Assembly (NCBI RefSeq): GCF_001316285.1
Contig: NZ_BBDO01000005.1
Coordinates: 62,001 to 126,000, forward strand
DNA from: Vulcanisaeta sp. JCM 16161
GTDB taxonomy: Archaea > Thermoproteota > Thermoprotei > Thermoproteales > Thermocladiaceae
Direction: 5' to 3'
Length of the DNA: 64,000 bases
In this document: one piece after another, positions 51,800-62,656 of the stretch
How positions within the stretch are numbered: the first letter of the stretch is position 1
Layout of the letters: every line of letters begins with the position of its first letter
Notes under the pieces: generated by a model
The model's input: the letters and a program-made list of their open reading frames with translations, nothing else
The model's database searches: none
What the model was told of the DNA's origin: nothing
Program-made: the position numbers and the translations under genes

Positions 51800-52976
51800 A
51801 TGCCTGCGAACCTGCCGCCTGAGGCTAAGGCTAAGTGGTTGAAGGTAATGGAGGCTAAGACGCCTGAGGAGAAGTTGAAGGCGCTAGAGGAATTCCTGAG
51901 CGCAGTACCTAAGCATAAGGGTACGGAGAACCTAGTCCACTGGGCCAGGAGGAGGATGGCTCAGCTTAGGAGGGAGATTGAGGAGAGAAGGGTTAAGGAA
52001 AGGTCACTAAGGTCTGGCGGTGGTGCTAACATCTATGTCGAGAAGGAGGGTGATGCCAGGTGGTTATTATTGGACCGCCATCATCGGGTAAATCAAGTCT
52101 CCTTAGGTGCCTAACAAACGTTAAGGTTGAGCCTGACGATATACCATTCTCGTCAATGGAACCCATACCTGGCATGTTCATTTACGACAATGTCTATTTC
52201 CAACTTGTGAAATTACCCTCAATTAATATTTATGATGTGGACTCGGACGTGAACTCAATGGCGCTCTCGATGATTAGGAATGCGGATAGTGCGGTAATAG
52301 TCCTTGATGCGAGTAGTGACGTTGAGGCTCAATACAGCGCCTTAAAGAGTATCCTGAGGGAGAATGGAATATACATAGTTAGGCCTAGGGGCTTCGTGAC
52401 CATAGAGAGGAGACCCACAGGTGGTATTCAGGTTATTGGTAAGTTAATTAATGGAACTGCCGATGACGTGAAGAAGCTATTGGTTAGTTACGGTATAAAT
52501 AATGCCCTGGTTATGATATATGGTGAGGCCACATTAGATGATGTTGAGGAGTCCATATTCAAGGACATGGTGTATAAGCCTCCCTCCTAATAATTAATAA
52601 GATCGATCTGGCAGACAGCGACTATGTAAAGGATATTGTTGCAAAGCTAGGCAGTGAGCTGTTGGTATTAACTGCATCGCTTAAGAATTGCATCATTGAT
52701 CCAAAGGTGCTTGGTGAGTCATTATTAAGGATCATGGACTTAATAAGGGTCTACACAAAGGAGCCAGACGCCAACACATACTCGCCAAAACCCTTCGTAC
52801 TGAAGAGGGGCTCAACGGTGGGTGACCTGGCCAGGAGAATTCATAGTAGGTTTTATGAGGGGTTTAGGTATGCCAGGGTTTGGAGGATTGATAAGTACCC
52901 ATCAGGCGTCAAGAGGGTTGGTATCAACTACGTCCTTAATGATGGCGACATCGTAGAGATTCACTCATCGCTATAA
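51800..52976 (+). CDS. DRG/Obg-type GTPase with TGS domain, two frameshifts
   Basis: About 391 residues. The N-terminal helical region (KHKGTENLVHWARRRMAQLR) is typical of DRG-type GTPases. After a shift at about 52055 comes the P-loop IIGPPSSGKSSLLRCL (G1), then VKLPSINIYDVDSD (G3 region, diverged from DxPG) and VIVLDASSD. A shift at about 52585 brings INKIDL (G4, N/TKxD). The C-terminal TGS domain (KPFVLKRGSTVGDLARRIHS) ends in VGINYVLNDGDIVEIH. The DxPG region reads DVDSD, which is unusual. DRG proteins act on ribosomes. Confidence 0.85.
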
Positions 52977-53021
52977 TTATTTAACTACTCCTTAATTAAT
53001 TAGCCCAGAGTGAATTAGGTA

Positions 53022-53492
53022 ATGAGTTCGCAGTACAATGAGTGCATTAGGTTGATTAGGGAGGTTCTTGAACGTCTCGAGGCGATTGAGGGAGAGCTTG
53101 ATCTCATTAAGGAGGAGTTAAGGGAATTGCGTGGTCAGGGAGTTACGCGGTCTCAGCAACCGCGGTCTCAGCAATTGGGTGGTGGCTTACTTAAGGCAAT
53201 AAGTAATAATCTATTTCTTGATACGAGGGATATAATGGCTAAGAGACTCCTTAAGAGGTTAATAGATGAGGGGAAGGTGGTGCTGCTCAGGGATGAGACG
53301 GCGAATAGGGAGGTTGTCACGACTAAGGAAATTATTAGAAAATTGCTTAGTAAATTACCAATATCAATTAATGAAATTGATAAGCTTAACGATAGGGAGT
53401 ACGAATTATTAACAATACTGAACAGATTAGGCTATGTGTTACTTAAGGATAATAAGTATGTGGCCTCAGAGGCTGCAAAAGAATTTATTTAA
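53022..53492 (+). CDS. uncharacterised protein with coiled coil and winged-helix-like C-terminus
   Basis: 156 residues, intact. Residues 5-38 form a charged coil (RLIREVLERLEAIEGELDLI). A Gln/Arg linker follows, then a helical domain (MAKRLLKRLIDEGKVVLLRD, TTKEIIRKLLSKLPISINEI, LTILNRLGYVLLKDNKYVAS) that looks like one or two winged helices. It lies 33 bp before the RFC gene and probably shares its transcript. No named family. Confidence 0.6.
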   Translation: MSSQYNECIRLIREVLERLEAIEGELDLIKEELRELRGQGVTRSQQPRSQQLGGGLLKAISNNLFLDTRDIMAKRLLKRLIDEGKVVLLRDETANREVVTTKEIIRKLLSKLPISINEIDKLNDREYELLTILNRLGYVLLKDNKYVASEAAKEFI

Positions 53493-53524
53493 AGAGAAGA
53501 GATGTGAGAGAAAGAGAGTAGTGC

Positions 53525-54506
<982 letters not shown>

Positions 54507-54575
54507 TTTTTTTTACGGAGAGAAAGGTTTATAAATAATTAAACAATACGCGAAAAGCTTTAATAGGGGATATTT

Positions 54576-55583
54576 ATGTCTAACCCCGAACAGGAAAGGA
54601 AGGATCAACAAGGTAGTTCTAATTTATTAAGTAAGTTGAGGGTATCAGGTAAGATTATAGAATTCAAATCTGAAGGTGAGGAGAAGCTCGTATGCCCGTA
54701 TTGCGGATCAACCACATTCATATTTGACTATGAGAATGGTCAGGTAATCTGTGCCAAATGTGGTTCAGTTGTTCTTGAGCATGTCATTGATTTAAGGCCT
54801 GAATGGAGGGCTTTCACGGCTGAGGAGAAGGAGGCTAGGGCGAGCTGGTGGTCCACTTAATAGGTTAACCAGTGAGGCGTTAACGACAACAATTGATTGG
54901 GCTACGAAGGATGCCAGTGGTAAGGAGCTCGACATTAAGAGGAAGCTTGAGATTTTGAAGTATAGGAAGTGGCAGCAGAGGGTTAGGGTTCAGACGAGTT
55001 ATGAGCGTAACATCATACAGGCAATGAATGAGCTGAGTAGGATATCATCACAGTTAGGTATACCTAAGGCCTGTGTTGATGAGGCCATGGGCATTTACGA
55101 GCAGGTATTGACCAAGGGCCTGGTTAGGGGTAGGAGTGTTGAGGCTATTGTGGCTGCATGCCTGCACATGGCCTGTAGGAAGATCGGCATGCCAGGAGTC
55201 TTGATGAGATTAGTCAATACACTAGGGCGAGTAGGAAGGAGGTCGCTAGGTGCTTCAGGCTTATTGCTAGGGAGTTGGGTGTTAGGTTGCCGCTTAGTGA
55301 CCCTAAGCTTTATGTTCCTAGGATTGTGGAGCAATTGAAGCTAAGTGGTGAAATACTTAAGGAGGCCTTGAACATACTCGAGCAGGCAAAGAGGAAGGGT
55401 TTAACGGCCGGTAAGGACCCGGCTGGCCTCGCCGCAGCCGCCGTATACATAGCATCCCTACTTAAGGGTGAGGTCAGAACTCAGAAGGAGGTGGCCATGG
55501 CAGCCCAGGTCACCGAGGTTACGGTTAGGAATAGGTATAAGGAGTTGGCTAGGGAGTTGAACATTAAAATACCAATAAAGTAG
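54576..55583 (+). CDS. tfb: transcription initiation factor TFB, two frameshifts
   Basis: About 335 residues. The N-terminal zinc ribbon is [20 protein letters not shown] then CAKCGSVV, with the B-reader region [16 protein letters not shown]. The frame breaks near 54840 (normal text would be [12 protein letters not shown]), resumes with [20 protein letters not shown] (first cyclin fold), and breaks again near 55195 before [20 protein letters not shown] (second cyclin fold) and [23 protein letters not shown] bridges TBP-bound promoters to RNA polymerase. An A/T box about 25 nt before ATG 54576 is its own promoter. Confidence 0.95.
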
Positions 55584-55632
55584 GTTAAAATCCTTAAAAA
55601 TCAATAATTTTCTTAATCCCCCTGGGATCTAG

Positions 55633-56028
55633 GTGGGTTGTGAGATTTGTGAGTTGATGAGTAATGAGGAATTGATAATAATGAAAAACGAAAGAATAAT
55701 AGTACTCCACAACCCACACCCATTTAATAATGGGCACTTAATAATAGCACCAATTAAGCACCAATCAATTAATGAAATAAACTTATCATTGCTTATTGAG
55801 CTCATGGACATGGCTAAAAAGTTCATTAGCATCCTAGGGAGGGTTTATAACCCGCATGGCTTCAACGTGGGTATTGCACTGGCACCTCATGTGAATATTC
55901 AAGTGGTTCCTAGGTGGAGTGGTGATGTCAGTTTCATGACACTCTTTTACAACGTTAAGGTTGTTCCAGAAACAGTTAAGGAGTCTGTGAGTAAGATAAG
56001 GAGTGTGGTGAGGGAATACGGTCTTTGA
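55633..56028 (+). CDS. HIT-family protein with altered active-site histidines
   Basis: 131 residues from GTG 55633. CEICELMSNEELIIMKNERI and NPHPFNNGHLIIAPIKHQS are the standard HIT N-terminal parts, including the CxxC often seen in zinc-containing members. The active site that normally reads HxHxH reads APHVNIQVVPRW: only the first His remains, the middle (nucleophile) His is Asn, and the third position is Gln as in Ap4A phosphorylases. The protein is otherwise complete. Either the reaction is lost and binding kept, or a single base is wrong (AAT for CAT). Confidence 0.75.
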   Translation: MGCEICELMSNEELIIMKNERIIVLHNPHPFNNGHLIIAPIKHQSINEINLSLLIELMDMAKKFISILGRVYNPHGFNVGIALAPHVNIQVVPRWSGDVSFMTLFYNVKVVPETVKESVSKIRSVVREYGL

Positions 56029-56059
56029 AATTATTGATTTAGTAATATCGATAATAATA

Positions 56060-56389
56060 TTGATTATTGGATTTTCCATATTCACGGCATTAGTTAATGA
56101 TTATAGGATTGTAGTAACAACATCGAGAATACTTAAGAAAAGGGTTAAGGTTTCGGCCTTTCGAGAATTGGTACTGCCGATATACCCATCATTGATCCAT
56201 ATGAGGATTGTCAATGTTAAGTCATTAACAGAGAACATAGATGTTGAGGTTCATGGAAATACGATAAAGGTTATTAATAAGGGAGGCATCATTAGCGACT
56301 CTGAGATAAAGATATTAATTGAGGCAGTGATTATTGGCCGTCTTGGGGATTACCCAGTTAGGGGCACTATCGTATTATCTCCTTACTAA
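56060..56389 (+). CDS. small membrane-anchored protein
   Basis: 109 residues from TTG 56060, with the same frame open upstream to 56012 without a normal start codon (VFEIIDLVISIIILIIGFSI), so the true N-terminus is uncertain. One hydrophobic helix is followed by a soluble part (SLIHMRIVNVKSLTENIDVE, VINKGGIISDSEIKILIEAV). Probably a single-pass protein facing the cytoplasm. It overlaps the end of the 56725-56375 gene by 15 bp (convergent). Family not recognised. Confidence 0.5.
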   Translation: MIIGFSIFTALVNDYRIVVTTSRILKKRVKVSAFRELVLPIYPSLIHMRIVNVKSLTENIDVEVHGNTIKVINKGGIISDSEIKILIEAVIIGRLGDYPVRGTIVLSPY

Positions 56390-56725
56390 CTCTATTATCG
56401 TGACCGTCACGAGCACGTCAAGGATTATGTTTATGAAACATGCTGTGTATAATCCAATGGTGGATGCCGATGGTGTCATTATAGCTAAGACAAGCAATGC
56501 CGTGTCTGCACCTGCTACCGCCAGTACAAGTATTAATGTTATCCACACATTCATAATGAAGGAGTAACTTGCCACAGCCAATAATGAGTAAACAATCGCG
56601 GTCATCAGTATGGCTATTAAGAACTTATTTAATGGATTGAGCATACCCAGGTATGCGAAATCTAGTACTATGAGTATGAACTCCACGTACCGAATTAAGG
56701 CCATGTACGTGAATAACCTATACAT
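56375..56725 (-). CDS. four-helix membrane protein
   Basis: 116 residues, intact. Hydrophobic helices at about 8-28 (LIRYVEFILIVLDFAYLGML), 34-55, 60-82 and 88-112 with very short loops and a basic C-terminus (IELVRR). No motif recognised. Start ATG 56725. Confidence 0.6.
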   Translation of the reverse strand: MYRLFTYMALIRYVEFILIVLDFAYLGMLNPLNKFLIAILMTAIVYSLLAVASYSFIMNVWITLILVLAVAGADTALLVLAIMTPSASTIGLYTACFINIILDVLVTVTIIELVRR

Positions 56726-56825
56726 TGCCCTAGACCTAAGGGCACTGCATTAATTAAGCATTCTCTCAGGTAATGCCATGGGCAGTATTAATACTTATAA
56801 AGGGGGTGTTGGTTACGTACGTGGG

Positions 56826-57161
56826 ATGTCGCAGACAACGCAACCACCAGTATTACCACCACCGGACCCACTTGTTAAGCGACCTAGGTTGATTAGCAGT
56901 GGTGGCGTTTTAGGTAATGAGTGGAGGGTTGGTAGGGGTTACTCAATTGGTGAGGTTAGGGCCGTTGGCTTGACGGTTGATGAGGCTAGGTTATTGGGCA
57001 TTAGGGTTGATGCCAATAGGGACACCGTTTGGGATATCAATGTTCAAAGGCTCAGGGATTGGTTAAATAAGATAATCAGGGGCGAGGCACTACCGCCCGA
57101 GCCCGCACTGCCCAGGGCTATTAGGATTAAGCGTAAGAAGGTAGAGTATTCAGAGCACTGA
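56826..57161 (+). CDS. ribosomal protein L13e
   Basis: 111 residues from ATG 56826, which lies 25-30 nt after acttataaag; the longer frame from 56778 would place the TATA box inside the gene. [40 protein letters not shown] and [20 protein letters not shown] follow the archaeal L13e pattern. L13e is present mainly in Thermoproteota. The C-terminal basic part ([15 protein letters not shown]) suits rRNA binding. A 39-residue basic ORF follows 17 bp later. Confidence 0.85.
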   Translation: MSQTTQPPVLPPPDPLVKRPRLISSGGVLGNEWRVGRGYSIGEVRAVGLTVDEARLLGIRVDANRDTVWDINVQRLRDWLNKIIRGEALPPEPALPRAIRIKRKKVEYSEH

Positions 57162-57178
57162 CACCCGCTGGACGTAGA

Positions 57179-57298
57179 ATGAGAGGTCTGATGAGTGTTG
57201 GATTAAGGGAAACCCATGTTCATAAGTGGAGGAAGAAGGCTAGGGAGAGGGCTGAGAAGAGGAGACATGAAGCCGTTAGGGCTAAGGGTGGTCATTAG
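57179..57298 (+). CDS. 39-residue strongly basic small protein
   Basis: ATG 57179 (or ATG 57191) opens a frame with 15 Arg/Lys and five His among 39 residues ([20 protein letters not shown]), ending at TAG 57296-57298, one base before the HAD gene's stop. It is 17 bp after L13e in the same direction. Composition and context suggest a ribosome-associated peptide. The frame is free of stops although strand and codon use are ordinary, which favours a real gene. Confidence 0.55.
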   Translation: MRGLMSVGLRETHVHKWRKKARERAEKRRHEAVRAKGGH

Positions 57299-57299
57299 A

Positions 57300-57995
57300 T
57301 TAAGTGAGCTTACTTATTATCTCAGGCAACTGAGTCAATGAATCTATCTCGTAGAAGGGCTTGACCGGCAATTGCACATTTGTTCTCCTCACAAACACAA
57401 CCTTTAAATCGAGGAACTTAGCGCCAATGACATCCTCAATTAAACCACTAACGATTAGTGCATCGCTTGGCGAAACACCAGCCCTGTTTAGGGCTGCCTG
57501 GAATATCTTGACGGCTGGCTTACCGACCTTCGTTAGGTCTGAGCTTACGACACCCCTGAAGTACCTAAGCAGGTTATTCCTTAGTAATATCTTCTTCGCA
57601 ACGTCGTTATCTAGGTTTGTGAGTATGTACATGGGTATATTCATTTGAGACAGCGTGTCTATGGCGCTCACAACGTCAGGGTATAACTCCGAGGTCTCAA
57701 CAACGAGTGATGATATTGCATTACCAAAGTAGTCAAGCTCCGCCGGGCTTAGGCTTAACGAGTACTTCTTTAGTAGTGATATCATGGTCTCCCTCGCCAA
57801 TTGCCTTAATGACCTGTAAACACCCTTACTTATTAACATGTTATACTTATCCTCCCACTCCTTCCTGAATTGATTGGTCAACTCATCCAATGAGGCCTTT
57901 ATGTTCAATTCATCCTTAATTAGCCTGGCACTTTCAGCCTCAAAATGCGTCAACCTAACCAATGTATTGAGTACCTCGAAAAACAGCGTCTTCAT
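57300..57995 (-). CDS. HAD-superfamily hydrolase with atypical motif I
   Basis: 231 residues from ATG 57995 (TATA-like ctttaaatattc about 25-35 nt before). Motif I, normally DxDxT, reads FFEVLNTLV: Glu replaces the nucleophile Asp and Asn the second. Motif II is YILTNLD, motif III Lys is in KVGKPAVKIFQ, and motif IV VSGLIEDVIGAKF is close to normal. The cap region (about 15-90) is helical. Without the Asp the phosphatase reaction is doubtful. The neighbours give no substrate. Confidence 0.75.
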   Translation of the reverse strand: MKTLFFEVLNTLVRLTHFEAESARLIKDELNIKASLDELTNQFRKEWEDKYNMLISKGVYRSLRQLARETMISLLKKYSLSLSPAELDYFGNAISSLVVETSELYPDVVSAIDTLSQMNIPMYILTNLDNDVAKKILLRNNLLRYFRGVVSSDLTKVGKPAVKIFQAALNRAGVSPSDALIVSGLIEDVIGAKFLDLKVVFVRRTNVQLPVKPFYEIDSLTQLPEIISKLT

Positions 57996-58081
57996 ACGAA
58001 GACCCAAAACTCTAGCTGAATATTTAAAGATTAATGTGCATGGCACCAAACTCTTAAAACGCCGTATTATTAAATAACCAT

Positions 58082-58516
58082 GTGAAGGCTGAGGTTTGGG
58101 TTGAGGTTAGGCCGACGGAGGATGAGGAGAAGGTTAGGAGGGCGTTAAGCAATGTATTTATTTACGATGAAATAAGGATTGAGGAGAGTGAGGGTAAGAA
58201 ATACATAGTTGCCCTTGGGAATGGCTTCAAATCATTAATTAAAGTGCACAACCTAATCAAGGAGCAGGGGATCGAGGACAGCGCACGCACGGTCTTAATG
58301 AAGGGTATTGATGGGAATAGGGTTGTCTTTCACCTACATAAGCAGGCCGCATATGCAGGTGTTCTTACGTTTGTGACCGAGGAGAATGAGAGCCCATTAG
58401 GCCCCATAACGTTTATAGTCGAGACTAACGACCCCAAGAGACTCATTGATTGGTTGGCGCCTAGAACATCGAGGGGTAGGAGGCTCTATGAGGTTCAACC
58501 TCCTGATGATCCGTGA
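58082..58516 (+). CDS. UPF0201-family protein
   Basis: 144 residues, intact, from GTG 58082. VWVEVRPTEDEEKVRRALSN, KSLIKVHNLIKEQGIEDSAR and FVTEENESPLGPITFIVETN fit the UPF0201 family, which has an RNA-binding-like L5/PHP-type fold. Its TGA overlaps the PRPP synthetase GTG (GTGA), so they are co-translated. No experimental role known to me. Confidence 0.85.
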   Translation: MKAEVWVEVRPTEDEEKVRRALSNVFIYDEIRIEESEGKKYIVALGNGFKSLIKVHNLIKEQGIEDSARTVLMKGIDGNRVVFHLHKQAAYAGVLTFVTEENESPLGPITFIVETNDPKRLIDWLAPRTSRGRRLYEVQPPDDP

Positions 58517-59440
58517 AGATAAATTCTAAAAAGGTAGTGGGTTACTCATTAGTCGTGGTGAAGTACCTAGTCGCGTCATTTCCCTGGTCCTCGGACGTGG
58601 GTAATGACATGGCTAACGCGCTGGGATTAACGCATGTGGTGCTTGAGACGAAGCAATTCCCGGACGGTGAGTCATACATTAGGTACCCAATCGATGTATC
58701 GACGTATGACGGCTTAATACTCATACAGAGAGCTTATCCCGAACAAAACACCAGGCTTATTCAGGTAATGCTTGCAGTACATGCAGCGCGCGACTTAGGC
58801 GTTAAGCAGGTCCACGTTGTTCTTCCTTACCTGCCTATTCAAGGCAGGATAGGAGGTTTAGGATGGTGAGCCAGTAAGCCTACAAACAATGCTTTCATTA
58901 CTATCATCGCTTGGTGTATCATCCATAATTACCGTGGATGTCCATAAACCCGAGGCCTTCAGGATAGCCAATACGCAATGCATCAATATTGAGCCCTTCG
59001 AATTATACGCGAATAGGCTTAAAGGAGTTGAAAATGTGGTACTGCTAAGTCCGGACATTGGCTCGCTGTGGAGGGTTAGGAAGGTTAGTGAGTATTTAGG
59101 GGTCCCATTTAGTTATCTTGAGAAGTTCCGTGATAGGGTAACCGGTGAAGTTACCATGAAGCCTAAGGAGCTCGACGTCGCGGGTAAGGAGGTTTTCATA
59201 ATAGATGATATAATAGCGACTGGAGGCACGATAATAGAGGCCACGAAGATCCTAAAGTCCCTTGGTGCAACTAGGGTTCACGCAATCGCGACGCACTGCC
59301 TATTACTTAATATGGCTGATTCAAGGATGTTTGAAACTGGGGTCTCCTCAATAACCTGCTCAAACACAATACCGACAAGGTACTCTGAGGTTAATGTGAA
59401 TCAATTAATACTTAACGTGGTTAGGGGATTAATCACTTAG
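58513..59440 (+). CDS. prs: ribose-phosphate pyrophosphokinase (PRPP synthetase), two frameshifts
   Basis: About 310 residues. GTG 58513 overlaps the previous stop; GTG 58558 (VKYLVASFPWSSDVGNDMAN) gives the family-like length. TKQFPDGESYIRYP is the substrate loop. At about 58835-58870 the frame is disturbed where YSRQDRRFRDGEP is expected (missing T near 58838 and G near 58862). EKFRDRVTGEVTMK and VFIIDDIIATGGTIIEATKI, the PRPP-binding DD-ATGGT loop, are intact. It makes PRPP for nucleotide, His and Trp synthesis. Confidence 0.92.
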
Positions 59441-59472
59441 TGCCTTATTAACCATGTTGGGAAGTAGATTAT

Positions 59473-61017
59473 GTGAGGACACTAAGGCAGGCGGTGATGG
59501 ATTACCTAAGCAGGAAGGCGCTTGTTGGTGGTTATTCATGGAATATTAGTAAGATATCGTCGTTCATCGAGATCTTGACGTACTCGTTAATACCGGCGCC
59601 CCTCATCATGTACCTAATCACTAGGTCATTACTTCTATCACTAATTCTAACGCCAATACCAGCATTGCCTATATTACTTACTTTAACCTGGGCTTCATAC
59701 TCTGTGGATGCCGTTAAGGAAAATATTGAGTGGGAGCTACCATTCTTCATAGTCCTACTGGACATAATACATGATGTTGGTGGTGATATAACCCACGCAT
59801 TTGAGATAAGCGGTAGGGTTGGGCTTAGGTGGTTTGGTAGGGAATGGTCATTGATAAGGAGGTATTCATTAACTACAAATTCAATAACAAGAGCCATGCA
59901 ATTGAGGGCAAGGCTCCATCCAAGTATTGAGTTTCAGAGGTTCATAAATGGTTACGTATCCGTATGGGGCTATAGCGGTGATGTGAGCAATTACGTGAGG
60001 AGTGTCGAGGGTACGTACCTATCAACGTTAAGCAACAGGCTATCCTCACTATCAAAGCAAATAATAGATATAGTGGTAGCCGTGGTATCATCATTGATAG
60101 TGCTAATACTCTTTGTGATAATAACAACAATACTCGGCATGAGCTACGCAATACTGTATATAATGCCCGCCATAGCATTGCTACTACCAGCAGTCATAGT
60201 GAGGGTGTATCAATCAATACCATATATAATACGTATAGACCTAACGCATGATAAAAACACGTACATCACGTTAGGCGTCTCAGCATTAATTACTGCCCTC
60301 CTAATAATGTACCTTGGAATCAGGGGGGTAATATCACTAATGCTACCGCCATTATTACTCTCCGCATTAGTAACCCGCAGGGTCAATGAATTGAGAAGTT
60401 CAATAATGGCATTACCTGACTTAATACGTGACGTGTCAGAGATGGTTAAGGCTGGGGTGAGCATAGGTGCGGCGCTTGAGAGGGTTCTTGACAATCCATA
60501 CCCGCGTCCTTTAATTACGTATTTACAAAGGATTAATCAACTAAATAGTGACGCCAGGGTTGATGGTCCCTGGTTAATGAAGTTCGCAATAGGGGTCCTA
60601 AGGGAATTATCCAACATTGGCTCCCCATCAAAGGCTCTTGATAGGCTTGTTGAGGTGCTTTTAGAGCTTAAGACCATAACAATGGGTATTGAATATGGAT
60701 CAAGGTCGTTACAATTACTTAATTATTCATTACCAGCAATATTTGCTGGGGTTACGTATATAAGCAGGTTCGTCGTTTCAACAATAAGTTCTATTCTCAA
60801 TAATGCGCCTTATGCATTGGTTGGTTTGTCAATACCCAGTATTAACATGGTACTAATGCCTCTGTTAATCACGGCATACATAATAAGTCTATCCGTATCA
60901 CTACTCACATCATTACTTGGTAACCTAACCATAAACCCAACAATTAAGCACGCGCTCCCAATACCACTAACGCTGGCCCTGGTCTTCATGGCCGTGGAAA
61001 TACCCGTGTTGGCGTAA
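59473..61017 (+). CDS. TadC/FlaJ-type membrane protein of a type II/IV secretion or pilus system
   Basis: 514 residues, intact. Membrane helices at about 32-75, 200-250, 270-300 and 425-510 surround two cytoplasmic T2SSF regions: NIEWELPFFIVLLDIIHDVG with AFEISGRVGLRWFGREWSLI, and SIMALPDLIRDVSEMVKAGV with IGAALERVLDNPYPRP. This is the archaeal duplicated-F architecture of PilC/FlaJ-like proteins that work with a secretion ATPase. No ATPase or prepilin peptidase is adjacent. A link to the pilin-like genes at 4.9-7.1 kb is possible. Confidence 0.85.
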   Translation: MRTLRQAVMDYLSRKALVGGYSWNISKISSFIEILTYSLIPAPLIMYLITRSLLLSLILTPIPALPILLTLTWASYSVDAVKENIEWELPFFIVLLDIIHDVGGDITHAFEISGRVGLRWFGREWSLIRRYSLTTNSITRAMQLRARLHPSIEFQRFINGYVSVWGYSGDVSNYVRSVEGTYLSTLSNRLSSLSKQIIDIVVAVVSSLIVLILFVIITTILGMSYAILYIMPAIALLLPAVIVRVYQSIPYIIRIDLTHDKNTYITLGVSALITALLIMYLGIRGVISLMLPPLLLSALVTRRVNELRSSIMALPDLIRDVSEMVKAGVSIGAALERVLDNPYPRPLITYLQRINQLNSDARVDGPWLMKFAIGVLRELSNIGSPSKALDRLVEVLLELKTITMGIEYGSRSLQLLNYSLPAIFAGVTYISRFVVSTISSILNNAPYALVGLSIPSINMVLMPLLITAYIISLSVSLLTSLLGNLTINPTIKHALPIPLTLALVFMAVEIPVLA

Positions 61018-61049
61018 GACTTTAAAAGAGCTGGGAGTTAAGCGTAGTT

Positions 61050-61223
61050 GTGTACGTACCAAGGACCCTGGTTATTGGTAGATGCTGGAGATGCGGCAAG
61101 AAGCTTTTTAAGTATGATGATTACTACGTATGCCCCAAGTGCCATGCAATGTATTGCCCAACATGCGCAAAGAAGACCTTTTATAAGTGCCCAGCGGATG
61201 GAACACCACTAGAGGCTAGGTGA
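61050..61223 (+). CDS. 57-residue multi-zinc-ribbon protein
   Basis: GTG 61050, about 25 nt after a TATA-like ctttaaaag, opens 57 residues with seven Cys in CxxC pairs: GRCWRCGKKLF, VCPKCHAMYCPTCAKK, and YKCPADGTPLEAR. The spacing suits one or two zinc ions in a rubredoxin-like or treble-clef arrangement. The stop lies one base before the ATG of the next gene, so they are one operon. Nucleic-acid or protein binding is likely; no exact family. Confidence 0.75.
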   Translation: MYVPRTLVIGRCWRCGKKLFKYDDYYVCPKCHAMYCPTCAKKTFYKCPADGTPLEAR

Positions 61224-61224
61224 C

Positions 61225-61680
61225 ATGGCCGTCTTAACGGGCTTGATGTCCTTTACAAAGGGGCATGGCATTAGAGCGCTGAGTATTATTGGACCTAATG
61301 GGTTGTTCATATCACAGGCAGTGAATGGAGTATTACTCTCTGCGATAATTAATGAACGTAATTACGTAAAGCTTGATGGCGAACAATTTGAAAAGTTATT
61401 ATTTGCATTCTCACCAATCATTAGTAAGGTAATCAAGTTAACAAACACGAACTATTACACATTCCTCGGCAGGTATACGTATAACGGTGAGAGATTCATA
61501 TATGAGCCTTATGTAGACCTCATGAAGACCGTCACGATAAGTATTACGAGGAAAAGTGTGAGGATAGCGTATGGTGAGAATAAGGTACGTTTAAAGAGGA
61601 CCAGGAAGGGCTACACGCCAAGTAGCATGCTTGAGACGTTGGGTTACATAGTCAGGAGGTTGCATGGTGGTAATGCTTAA
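61225..61680 (+). CDS. uncharacterised protein in operon with the zinc ribbon
   Basis: 151 residues, intact, starting one base after the preceding stop. Contains GLFISQAVNGVLLSAIINER and VTISITRKSVRIAYGENKVR; alternating strands and helices suggest a compact alpha/beta domain. The C-terminus is basic (RLKRTRKGYTPSSMLETLGY). No family recognised. The tight linkage suggests it binds the zinc-ribbon partner. Confidence 0.65.
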   Translation: MAVLTGLMSFTKGHGIRALSIIGPNGLFISQAVNGVLLSAIINERNYVKLDGEQFEKLLFAFSPIISKVIKLTNTNYYTFLGRYTYNGERFIYEPYVDLMKTVTISITRKSVRIAYGENKVRLKRTRKGYTPSSMLETLGYIVRRLHGGNA

Positions 61681-61704
61681 ATCATGTCACAATGATTAAT
61701 CACA

Positions 61705-62202
61705 ATGTCCCAGGGCATAAAGTTCGAGGTAATAGACGTACCAATCCCAGAGGGTACAAACGTAATAATAGGCCACAGCCACTTCATAAAGACCCTCGAG
61801 GATATCTACGAAGCCCTTGTAAACTCAGTACCAAACATAAAGTTCGGCCTAGCCTTCTGCGAGGCATCTGGTAAGAGGTTAATCAGGCATGAGGGCACAG
61901 ATGAGGAGTTAAGGAAACTGGCCATAGAGCTCTGCAGAAGGATAGCCGCTGGCCATACGTTTGTAATTTACCTGAGAAATGCGTGGCCAATAAATGTATT
62001 GAATGCCTTAAAGCACGTGGTTGAGGTAGTGAATATACACGCCGCCACTGCAAACCCTCTTTCAATAATTGTTGCTGAGATAGCCCCTGAGAGGAGGGGT
62101 GTGGTTGGCGTTGTTGATGGTCACTCACCCCTTGGCGTTGAGGGTGATGCCGATATTAAGGAGCGTAGGGATTTGGTTAGGAGGTTTGGTTATAAGCTTT
62201 AG
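61705..62202 (+). CDS. adenosine-specific kinase (PF04008-type)
   Basis: 165 residues, intact. [60 protein letters not shown] and [20 protein letters not shown] are typical of the adenosine-specific kinase family first described from Pyrobaculum. It binds AMP/adenosine; the physiological role is not settled. It overlaps the end of the 62656-62177 gene by 26 bp (convergent). Confidence 0.9.
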   Translation: MSQGIKFEVIDVPIPEGTNVIIGHSHFIKTLEDIYEALVNSVPNIKFGLAFCEASGKRLIRHEGTDEELRKLAIELCRRIAAGHTFVIYLRNAWPINVLNALKHVVEVVNIHAATANPLSIIVAEIAPERRGVVGVVDGHSPLGVEGDADIKERRDLVRRFGYKL

Positions 62203-62656
62203 GGCATTGGGACTTAACGGCATTAATTATTGAAATTAGTCTCTCCCTAAAACCCTCCAGCTCCTTCATTAATTCATTAATCGCCTGCTCAACCAGGGCA
62301 CCTGGAGCTGCATCTGAGGGTAGGGACCTGGCAACACCATCAAGGAATTCCCTGATGTCCGGCGGTAGCATCGGGTAAGCATTTATTAATTGACGGGCAA
62401 CGGCATCATAACCCTGAACCCTCATTAACTCCTTAATGAAATACCTAACCCTGCTCTCCGTATTATAATACTCATCCAGTAAGTTCGTTAGGAATTCTAG
62501 GTCGAGGTTTACGGAGCACTCCTTGTAATTAAGGTCGATAAACCTCAACAACGTAACAATATACCTAATGCCTCTCTCACCAACCGCATGCCTAAACCAA
62601 CCCTTACTGATTAGTTGAGCTACGTAATCCCTAGCCTCAATAACCTCATCAACCAC
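62177..62656 (-). CDS. uncharacterised helical protein
   Basis: 159 residues, intact, nearly all helix: [80 protein letters not shown]. Two Cys and no membrane segment. No family named; some resemblance to HEPN-like helical bundles is not strong enough to claim. Confidence 0.6.
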   Translation of the reverse strand: MVDEVIEARDYVAQLISKGWFRHAVGERGIRYIVTLLRFIDLNYKECSVNLDLEFLTNLLDEYYNTESRVRYFIKELMRVQGYDAVARQLINAYPMLPPDIREFLDGVARSLPSDAAPGALVEQAINELMKELEGFRERLISIINAVKSQCPKAYNQTS

